The notes beneath the pieces were generated by a model. That model did not search any database and was not told the DNA's origin. It worked only from the letters and a program-made list of their open reading frames with translations. Source: Lachnoclostridium sp. UBA3262 (lineage in GTDB: Bacteria > Bacillota > Clostridia > Lachnospirales > Lachnospiraceae). From it: DNA of 37,010 nucleotides. A program made the translations under genes and the position numbers. This document shows, in pieces, positions 32,085 to 37,010 of the stretch (positions are counted from its first letter, which is position 1; the number at the start of each line of letters is the position of its first letter). Where the stretch lies: NCBI GenBank assembly GCA_002362575.1, contig DEUM01000068.1, positions 1 to 37,010 of the forward strand, read 5' to 3'.

Positions 32085-33107
32085 GTGGAAAAGAAAGAGA
32101 TAACAATGCTTGCGATAGAGAGTTCCTGTGATGAAACGGCAGCGGCAGTCGTCGTGAACGGCAGGGACGTTCGTTCCAATATAATAGCATCACAGATTGA
32201 TGTTCACAAATTATATGGGGGAGTCGTGCCGGAAATAGCTTCCCGCAAGCATATCGAAAAAATAAATCAGGTCATTGAGGAGGCTCTTACCGAGTCCGGG
32301 AAAACGTTAGAAGATATGGATGCCATCTGCGTCACATATGGTCCGGGACTGGTTGGAGCTCTCCTTGTTGGTGTAGGGACAGCGAAAGCAATCAGCTATG
32401 CGGCGGGAAAGCCTTTAATCGGAGTGCATCATATAGAAGGGCATATTTCGGCCAATTATATTGCAAATCCGGATTTGGAGCCGCCTTTTTTGTGTCTGGT
32501 CGCATCCGGCGGACACAGCCATCTGGTCGCTGTCCGTGATTATGGGAAATATGAGATTTTGGGAAAAACTCGTGACGATGCTGCCGGAGAGGCATTTGAT
32601 AAGGTGGCAAGGGCAATTGGGCTTGGCTATCCGGGCGGCCCTAAGATTGACCGTCTGGCAAAGGAGGGCAACCCGGACGCGATTGAATTTCCCCGTGCCT
32701 CTATCGAGGGAGCGCCTTATGACTTTAGCTTTAGCGGCGTGAAATCTGCGGTTTTGAATTATATAAACGGATGCAAAATGAAAAACATTTCGTATTCGGA
32801 GGCAGATATTGCAGCTTCGTTTCAGTGTGCGGTAGTGGATGTTCTTGTAAGCCATACCATGCTGGCAGCGGAAAACCTTGGCATTGAAAAAATTGCGATA
32901 GCAGGCGGGGTGGCCTGCAATTCGGGGCTGCGGGAAGGTATGGAGCAGGTGTGCAGTGAAAAAGGATATCGGCTGTTTCTTCCACCGCTGGTTTTGTGTA
33001 CAGATAATGCGGCTATGATTGGGGCAGCCGGATATTATGAATATATGAACGGCGTGCGGCATGGGCTGGATTTGAACGCAGTTCCGGGGTTGAAGCTGGG
33101 CGAGTAG
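32085..33107 (+). CDS. tsaD: tRNA N6-adenosine threonylcarbamoyltransferase
   Basis: 340 residues, the standard length. Catalyses transfer of threonylcarbamoyl from TC-AMP to A37 of tRNAs that read ANN codons. N-terminal LAIESSCDETAAAVV, the metal-binding HIEGH motif (His116 and His120), VASGGHSHLVAV, DDAAGEAFDKVARAIGLGYPGG, and a C-terminal IAGGVACNSGLRE and CTDNAAMIG are all intact. The GTG start at 32085 comes immediately after the previous stop codon with AAGGAG eight bases upstream; an ATG at 32106 would begin MLAIESS. tsaE and tsaB lie 3 kb upstream in a neighbouring transcription unit. Confidence 0.97.
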   Translation: MEKKEITMLAIESSCDETAAAVVVNGRDVRSNIIASQIDVHKLYGGVVPEIASRKHIEKINQVIEEALTESGKTLEDMDAICVTYGPGLVGALLVGVGTAKAISYAAGKPLIGVHHIEGHISANYIANPDLEPPFLCLVASGGHSHLVAVRDYGKYEILGKTRDDAAGEAFDKVARAIGLGYPGGPKIDRLAKEGNPDAIEFPRASIEGAPYDFSFSGVKSAVLNYINGCKMKNISYSEADIAASFQCAVVDVLVSHTMLAAENLGIEKIAIAGGVACNSGLREGMEQVCSEKGYRLFLPPLVLCTDNAAMIGAAGYYEYMNGVRHGLDLNAVPGLKLGE

Positions 33108-33141
33108 CAGGATACCTGCCTGCTTGAAAGAGGAGGAAAGT

Positions 33142-33939
33142 ATGTTTTTTCCTGGGAAGATAGTGTCATTCATTGCCGATGAAGATTATGAAATTGATGA
33201 TATAGGAATGTCTGGTTCTTCTATTTTAATTTTTGAAAATAAGGTTTTAAAGGCGCAAAAATATATAGAAGAAGCGAAAAATGAATATCAGATGATGAAG
33301 TATTTGCATGAAAAATACCTGCCGGTGCCCACTGTGTATGCCTATGAGGAGACAGAGGACACATCCTATCTTTTGATGAGTAAATGTGATGGACAGATGG
33401 CATGCTGTGCTGCGTATATGGAGAATCCGGCGCTACAGTGCAAGCTGCTTGCGGATGGCCTTAAAAAGCTGTGGAGTGTGGATGTATCGGATTGTCCTTC
33501 TGACCAGCGCCTGTCTCGTAAGCTTGCGGAGGCAAGGTACAATGTAGAAAATGGCTTAGTGGATATGGATAATGTGCAGCCGGATACGTTTGGTGAGAAT
33601 GGTTTTCGCAGTCCGGAGGAATTGCTGCAATGGCTATATGATAACCCGCCGAAGGAAGAACTGGTTTTGTCTCACGGGGATTACTGTCTTCCTAATATAT
33701 TCGGTATACGGGATAAGGTGACAGGGTATATTGATTTGGGCAAGACCGGTATAGCTGATAAGTGGTGTGATATTGCAATATGTTACAGAAGCCTGTTGAA
33801 TAACTATAGAGGGGTGTATAGTGGAGATGAGGAAAAGGACTATCCGGATTGTGACGAGCTGCTTCTTTTTCGCGAGCTGGGGATAGAACCGGATTGGGAG
33901 AAGATTCGCTATTATATTTTGCTGGATGAGTTGTTTTGA
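33142..33939 (+). CDS. APH(3')-type aminoglycoside O-phosphotransferase
   Basis: 265 residues from ATG at 33142, with AGGAGG five bases upstream. Predicted to phosphorylate the 3'-OH of kanamycin/neomycin-type aminoglycosides. Visible: ATP-binding Lys in KVLKAQKY, Glu in EAKNEYQMM, hinge YLLMSKCDG, catalytic HGDYCLPN (SHGDYCLPNIF), metal-binding GYIDLGKTG, and IADKWCDIAICYRS. The C-terminus RELGIEPDWEKIRYYILLDELF closely resembles APH(3')-IIIa's last residues. Divergence in the N-terminal half suggests a distant chromosomal relative; it may have another substrate. It follows tsaD after 34 bases and could share its transcript. Its stop is 8 bases before the convergent PIN toxin gene. Resistance has not been shown. 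Confidence 0.9.
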   Translation: MFFPGKIVSFIADEDYEIDDIGMSGSSILIFENKVLKAQKYIEEAKNEYQMMKYLHEKYLPVPTVYAYEETEDTSYLLMSKCDGQMACCAAYMENPALQCKLLADGLKKLWSVDVSDCPSDQRLSRKLAEARYNVENGLVDMDNVQPDTFGENGFRSPEELLQWLYDNPPKEELVLSHGDYCLPNIFGIRDKVTGYIDLGKTGIADKWCDIAICYRSLLNNYRGVYSGDEEKDYPDCDELLLFRELGIEPDWEKIRYYILLDELF

Positions 33940-33947
33940 TGGGGGTG

Positions 33948-34361
33948 TCACACAATTTGCGAAAGAATTTCAGCAGGGGTAAACGCCGGAATGTCAAACT
34001 CCTCAAAATCTTTTTTGTTTCGGGTGACAATACAATTGCAATGAATCGATTTGGCACAAGTAGCGACGAGACAGTCTTCAAAATCTTTCGCTTTCTTCTG
34101 ATAAGCAGTAAGAATATCATCATTAGTAACACTGCAAATATTGACGATATCTAAAAGTTTTCCAATTGCTTTATATGCAAGTTCGGTGCTGTGTGTATAC
34201 TTTCTCACAAGATAATAGATATCGGTGACAGAAGACGCAGATACAAATCCATCTATTTTATGTTCCTCACAAAAACTTAAGACTTTATAAGAATCAGCAA
34301 TAAAGGGCTCTCGTTCAAGCAATACATCTAAGATTATGTTAGTATCACATATTATTTTCAT
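33948..34361 (-). CDS. PIN-domain toxin (VapC-like)
   Basis: 137 residues. PIN ribonuclease fold: N-terminal CDTNIILDVLL with the first catalytic Asp (Asp6), an acidic cluster KDFEDCLVA near residue 92 and the final VTRNKKDFEEF. Such toxins cut RNA, often tRNA, when freed from their antitoxin. Its start overlaps the end of the upstream antitoxin gene by 17 bases, as expected for a toxin-antitoxin operon. It is not typical VapC in detail: Cys residues follow the acidic motif, as in PIN proteins paired with Phd-type antitoxins. It ends 8 bases after the convergent APH(3') gene. Confidence 0.88.
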   Translation of the reverse strand: MKIICDTNIILDVLLEREPFIADSYKVLSFCEEHKIDGFVSASSVTDIYYLVRKYTHSTELAYKAIGKLLDIVNICSVTNDDILTAYQKKAKDFEDCLVATCAKSIHCNCIVTRNKKDFEEFDIPAFTPAEILSQIV

Positions 34362-34572
34362 ATTTTGATAACCGCTCCTCTCGTAAAGAATTCATATCAA
34401 TATCAGAAGGAACGTCTTTTAGCATCCCACGGAGGGAATCTACAGCAGAAATACGTGGACTTACAACCTTTGCAATTGTTTTTCCGTTACGAGTAATAAA
34501 AATATCCTCTTTGTCAACCAACTCCATATATTTTCCGAAATTGGTTTTAAATTCTGTTGCTGTGACGGTCAT
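34345..34572 (-). CDS. Phd/YefM-type antitoxin
   Basis: 75 residues from ATG with GGGAGGAG upstream. N-terminal DNA-binding and dimerisation fold is typical: VTATEFKTNFGKYMELVDK, then ITRNGKTIAKVVSP, the pattern of Phd/YefM proteins. The C-terminal acidic/basic segment (RGMLKDVPSDIDMNSLREER) is the likely toxin-neutralising tail. It overlaps the PIN gene by 17 bases. It should repress its own promoter, but no operator palindrome was identified with confidence. Confidence 0.9.
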   Translation of the reverse strand: MTVTATEFKTNFGKYMELVDKEDIFITRNGKTIAKVVSPRISAVDSLRGMLKDVPSDIDMNSLREERLSKYENNM

Positions 34573-34610
34573 ATTTAACTCCTCCCTTCATATATTTAAA
34601 GTCTGTCTTT

Positions 34611-34639
34611 ATTATATGTGATTCATTCTATAAAATCAA
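34611..34639 (-). promoter_or_regulatory. Promoter of the toxin-antitoxin operon
   Basis: Read on the - strand: TTGATT (34639-34634), 17 bases, TATAAT (34616-34611); about 39 bases before the antitoxin start. Confidence 0.7.
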
Positions 34640-34687
34640 TAAAATCATGTAAAAGATGGTTATTTCGTGTTCCCTTAATATGATAAT

Positions 34688-34844
34688 ATGCTGTCGCCGT
34701 GGTCTTACGCCATGCACCTCGCATCCTTCGGATGCTCGGTCTAATGCGAACTTGTTCGCTATGCTGTCGCCGTATAAAAAAGAAACCAAGTAACAATTCT
34801 TGTGTGAGCAAGCTCCCACCGAATTGTTATTTGATTTCTTTTTT
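34688..34844. repeat. Structured intergenic region with direct and inverted repeats
   Basis: This 346-base gene-free gap (34573-34918) holds several structures. A 13-base direct repeat ATGCTGTCGCCGT occurs at 34688-34700 and 34761-34773. Between the copies are two perfect hairpins, GCATCC-TTC-GGATGC (34721-34735) and GCGAAC-TT-GTTCGC (34746-34759). After the second repeat comes a 24-base inverted repeat with two mismatches: AAAAAAGAAACCAAGTAACA... at 34776-34799 pairs with the arm at 34821-34844. The enclosed loop has a further stem (GTGTGAGC/GCTCCCAC). The A and T runs at the outer ends make the last hairpin a good bidirectional terminator. Confidence 0.75.
34776..34844. terminator. Long bidirectional terminator hairpin
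   Basis: A stem of about 24 pairs with one mismatch and one G-U, ending in TTTTTT on the + strand and, read from the other side, TTTTTT on the - strand. It separates the toxin-antitoxin promoter from the tRNA unit. Confidence 0.75.
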
Positions 34845-34874
34845 GCATGGCTTGTAACTTCCTGCAAAATTTGC

Positions 34875-34904
34875 TTGACAGGTGGGGAAGGGGAATGATA
34901 TACT
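34875..34904 (+). promoter_or_regulatory. Promoter of the tRNA-Ser pair
   Basis: TTGACA at 34875-34880, an 18-base spacer, TATACT at 34899-34904; transcription would begin a few bases before the first tRNA. Confidence 0.8.
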
Positions 34905-34918
34905 ATTCAAGCAGTCTT

Positions 34919-35004
34919 GGAGAGGTGTCCGAGTGGTTTAAGGAGCCGGTCTTGAAAACCGGTGACTCCGAAAGGGGCCGTGGGTTCGAATCCCACCTTC
35001 TCCG
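34919..35004 (+). tRNA. tRNA-Ser (anticodon UGA)
   Basis: Acceptor stem GGAGAGG pairs with CTTCTCC, discriminator G. The anticodon stem CCGGT/ACCGG encloses CTTGAAA, giving anticodon TGA, which reads UCN codons. A long variable arm (GACTCCGAAAGGGGCC region) is typical of class II tRNA-Ser. The T arm contains GGTTCGAATCC. The mature 3' CCA is not encoded (TTTG follows). The second tRNA begins 43 bases further on. Confidence 0.95.
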
Positions 35005-35047
35005 TTTGGCGAAATGCCATAAAATTGAATTATTTTTACATTCAGCT

Positions 35048-35136
35048 GGAGAAGTACCCAAGTGGCTGAAGGGGCTCCCCTGGAAAGGGAGTAGGTCGTT
35101 AATAGCGGCGCGAGGGTTCAAATCCCTCCTTCTCCG
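35048..35136 (+). tRNA. tRNA-Ser (anticodon GGA)
   Basis: Acceptor GGAGAAG pairs with CTTCTCC; anticodon stem CTCCC/GGGAG around CTGGAAA gives anticodon GGA (UCC/UCU). A long variable arm includes GTCGTTAATAGCGGCG, and the T arm contains GGTTCAAATCC. No encoded CCA (TTCC follows). Probably co-transcribed with the UGA tRNA. Confidence 0.95.
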
Positions 35137-35171
35137 TTCCTAAAGTATATCGGAAATGTATTTAAAAAAAC

Positions 35172-35205
35172 GGAAAATACCTAAAAATGGCGTTTTCCTT
35201 TTTTT
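35172..35205 (+). terminator. Terminator of the tRNA pair
   Basis: GGAAAATACC and GGCGTTTTCC form a stem with one mismatch and a short A-rich loop, followed by TTTTTTT (35199-35205). Confidence 0.8.
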
Positions 35206-35267
35206 CTATAAATAAGTATATCACTTAAAAATCACCCATTAACAACTGAAAATCGAGGAGGAATGGC

Positions 35268-35876
35268 ATGAAAACAATTATTACAATTCAACACACGCAG
35301 TCTATTCATCATACGAATGGTATGGTGGGTTCATGGACGGATTGGGAACTTTCTGAATTAGGAATTGAGCAGGCAAAGAAAATCGGTAAAAAGTTGAAAA
35401 ATGAATTAGCTGGAAAAGATTTTGTTATATATTCATCTGATTTAATGCGTGCAAAACAAACGGCAGAAAATGTTGGCAGATATTTGGGTATCATGCCGGT
35501 TCTAGCAAAGGAATTGAGAGAAAGAAATTTGGGCAGATGTTGTGGAAAATCAGTACAATGGCTAAGAGAGAATCAGGAGATGCAAGAAAAGACAGTAGAT
35601 GACAGATTGTTTTCGGACGCTGAAAGCCGCAGAGATGAGTGGAATAGATTAAAACCGTTCTTTGATGAAGTAATGAAAAGTGAAAAGGATAACATAATCA
35701 TTGTTTCGCATGGTGATTTATTGAGTGTATTTAATGCTATGTTTATGGGCCTAGAAGTAGAGAGCATAAACGATGTGGAAGTGTTTGGTCTGCCCGGTGG
35801 AGTATCCTATATGTTTGAAAATGATGAGGGAAAGCGATATATAAAAAGAATAAGCGATATGTCGTATGTATCGTAA
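35268..35876 (+). CDS. Histidine-phosphatase-fold protein with a non-standard active-site motif
   Basis: 202 residues with GAGGAGG about six bases before the ATG. The fold of the histidine phosphatase (phosphoglycerate mutase-like) family is clear: DWELSELGIEQAKKIGKKL, VIYSSDLMRAKQTAENV, ELRERNLGRCCGK and the second catalytic-His motif VSHGDLLSVF. The N-terminal catalytic RHG is replaced: the sequence reads IQHTQSIHH, so the phospho-accepting His remains but Arg becomes Gln and Gly becomes Thr. A working phosphatase would need another Arg; the Arg in SDLMRAKQT remains. The substrate is unknown. It starts after the tRNA terminator and probably has its own promoter. Confidence 0.85.
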   Translation: MKTIITIQHTQSIHHTNGMVGSWTDWELSELGIEQAKKIGKKLKNELAGKDFVIYSSDLMRAKQTAENVGRYLGIMPVLAKELRERNLGRCCGKSVQWLRENQEMQEKTVDDRLFSDAESRRDEWNRLKPFFDEVMKSEKDNIIIVSHGDLLSVFNAMFMGLEVESINDVEVFGLPGGVSYMFENDEGKRYIKRISDMSYVS

Positions 35877-35924
35877 ATCAGAAGACAGATTTAAGGCAAA
35901 TATTACAGACGGAGGATGCCTATT

Positions 35925-36785
35925 ATGCAGGATATTTTAACGTACGCAAAAGATAATATTACTTCCTTTGAACAAGGCGGCGTCTCATCAAATGAAATTC
36001 GTATCTTCACGTATAAGGGGAAAAAATACATTTTGAAAACTCCGCTAATGGCGGGAGACAAATTGTCACCATTCTGGTTAATGATGAGGAATATATTTTA
36101 TTTTACTTTTGAGAAGCAAAATTCTGATTTCGAAAATGTCTATAAGGCACTGAAGGATAATCCACATATTCCTGTATCACCATTTGTAATAGCGGATGAA
36201 GAAGCCATGATATTTGAATTTGTGAAGGGAAGCTCTTGGGATAAAGACGAATTTCCGAAAGGAAAAGAAAATGCTTATAGACTGGGACAATATGTAGGCT
36301 ACAATCATCAGATTCTTCACAAAAATTGTGGGATATTGGGAACGGAAGATGTAAAAGACTTTTTTTCCATTGCGCTATTACATATGGAGGAATGTATCAA
36401 TGCTCACTGGAATAGTGAGGAAATGATTGATAAAAAAGTGAGGGCATTTTTTAGGAAGTTAAAGGAGCGCCATTTTAAAAGCAGCAAATATTCTCTTATC
36501 ATGGTGGATATGTGCGCAGACCAGTTTCTTTATGACGGAGAAAATATTGCCGCCTGCGTGGATTTGGATGCTTATGTAATTGGCCCGGTGGAATGGGAGC
36601 TTAGTTTTTTGCACAAACAGGTAGAGGACTGGGAGAGTTTTACAGCAGGATATGAAACATATCAAAGGATGCCTGCATTGAATGAATTATCAGATTTTTT
36701 CTTTTTCATAATGGCACTAAATTCATATGGGAATAAAGTTGAGATAGATGATTACTGGTCTGTTTTTTTTACAGAATCTTTTTAA
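35925..36785 (+). CDS. Divergent APH-like kinase-fold protein
   Basis: 286 residues from ATG at 35925; GGAGG at 35911-35915 is nine bases upstream, whereas an earlier ATG at 35916 abuts the GGAGG. The N-lobe has a Lys-bearing strand (KKYILKTPLM) and a hinge-like MIFEFVKGSSWD. The region expected to hold the catalytic loop reads MVDMCADQFLYDGENIAACV and then DLDAYVIGPVEWELSFL, so the HGDxxxxN motif is replaced by VDMCADQ. The Asp after the loop is kept. I take it as a protein-kinase-like/aminoglycoside-phosphotransferase fold with a degenerate catalytic loop; substrate unknown. Its neighbour is the histidine-phosphatase-like gene, 48 bases upstream, on the same strand. Kinase activity is uncertain. 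Confidence 0.65.
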   Translation: MQDILTYAKDNITSFEQGGVSSNEIRIFTYKGKKYILKTPLMAGDKLSPFWLMMRNIFYFTFEKQNSDFENVYKALKDNPHIPVSPFVIADEEAMIFEFVKGSSWDKDEFPKGKENAYRLGQYVGYNHQILHKNCGILGTEDVKDFFSIALLHMEECINAHWNSEEMIDKKVRAFFRKLKERHFKSSKYSLIMVDMCADQFLYDGENIAACVDLDAYVIGPVEWELSFLHKQVEDWESFTAGYETYQRMPALNELSDFFFFIMALNSYGNKVEIDDYWSVFFTESF

Positions 36786-36821
36786 GTATTTAAAAATCAA
36801 CTCAAATTTGTTTGAAAAGTA

Positions 36822-36850
36822 TTGACAAAATACAACTCGTTTGATAAGAT
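36822..36850 (+). promoter_or_regulatory. Upstream tandem promoter P1
   Basis: TTGACA at 36822-36827, 17 bases, TAAGAT at 36845-36850, within TGATAAGATACTATT. A near-copy of P2 76 bases downstream. Confidence 0.8.
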
Positions 36851-36897
36851 ACTATTCGTTGACAAAAAGAAGACTTAAAAATTAGTCAAAAAAAGTG

Positions 36898-36926
36898 TTG
36901 ACAACAGTAAAATTATCTGATAAGAT
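36898..36926 (+). promoter_or_regulatory. Downstream tandem promoter P2
   Basis: TTGACA at 36898-36903, 17 bases, TAAGAT at 36921-36926, within TGATAAGATAATATT. Both boxes and the bases around the -10 match P1. A third TTGACA at 36859 lacks a good -10. Confidence 0.8.
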
Positions 36927-36976
36927 AATATTTGCTGACGCGATACGAAAACCAGTATTGCTCAGACAACAAAGTA

Positions 36977-37000
36977 ACCGTTTCCTAGAGGAAAAACGGT
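36977..37000 (+). other. Leader hairpin near the window end
   Basis: ACCGTTTCC and GGAAAAACGGT pair around TAGA, with a two-base bulge. It lies about 50 bases downstream of P2, so it would be in the leader of the transcript those promoters make. Confidence 0.5.
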
Positions 37001-37010
37001 GAATCGAACC

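Noticed and set aside
34623..34867. Two - strand frames of 62 and 79 codons in the structured intergenic region
   Set aside because: They cover the hairpins and repeats, lack ribosome sites, and translate the repeats rather than a plausible protein.
34847..35143. 98-codon frame across the tRNA pair
   Set aside because: It simply reads through both tRNA-Ser genes; the apparent repeat of residues reflects tRNA similarity.
1..37010. CRISPR array or prophage
   Set aside because: No regularly spaced direct repeats, cas genes, integrase, terminase or structural phage genes were seen; the only repeats are the palindromic elements and the small ones near 34700.

Overview
The window looks like a chromosomal stretch from a Gram-positive Clostridia bacterium, most likely a Lachnospiraceae gut commensal. 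The reasons are strong AGGAGG-type ribosome binding sites, frequent GTG and TTG starts, moderate GC, a potA-potB-potCD operon with a fused last gene, and several small proteins of a kind I associate with that family. I cannot name the genus. Nearly all genes lie on the + strand in tightly packed operons.

Region 1 (1-12446) is an envelope block. It holds a secreted L,D-transpeptidase with bacterial Ig-like repeats, leuS, and then four consecutive paralogues related to CDP-glycerol glycerophosphotransferases (TagB/TagF type). Three of the four carry an N-terminal GT-A family 2 glycosyltransferase domain and the fourth has only the transferase domain. luxS follows 15 bases later. A fifth two-domain paralogue sits apart at 23009-25045. 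Together these probably build or decorate phosphoglycerol-containing cell-surface polymers (teichoic-acid-like). No polymer exporter or CDP-glycerol synthase gene lies in the window.

Region 2 (12447-20653) has a ~295-base imperfect palindrome, two small overlapping genes of unknown function (one very methionine-rich), the polyamine uptake operon potA-potB-potCD, back-to-back terminators, a small HExxH protein on the - strand, and a GH31 alpha-xylosidase-like enzyme with a short C-terminus. A second, reverse-oriented copy of the palindrome separates this GH31 gene from a convergent GH3 beta-glucosidase-like gene.

Region 3 (25046-33939) is a housekeeping run: tex, a lipoprotein, a YcxB-like membrane protein, tsaE, tsaB, a zinc-ribbon mini-protein, a clear terminator and promoter, RNase Z, a membrane-anchored protein, tsaD, and an APH(3')-type aminoglycoside phosphotransferase. 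tsaE, tsaB and tsaD belong to the tRNA t6A modification pathway.

Region 4 (33940-37010) holds a Phd/PIN toxin-antitoxin pair on the - strand, a structured intergenic repeat region, two tRNA-Ser genes (UGA and GGA) with promoter and terminator, a histidine-phosphatase-fold protein with a non-standard RHG motif, a degenerate APH-like kinase, and finally a duplicated strong promoter that probably drives a stable RNA, perhaps rRNA, beyond the window edge.

The most notable items are the paralogue array of GT2-glycerophosphotransferase fusions, the paired palindromic elements, the PotC-PotD fusion and the chromosomal APH(3') relative. All family assignments come from reading motifs; no database search was run.
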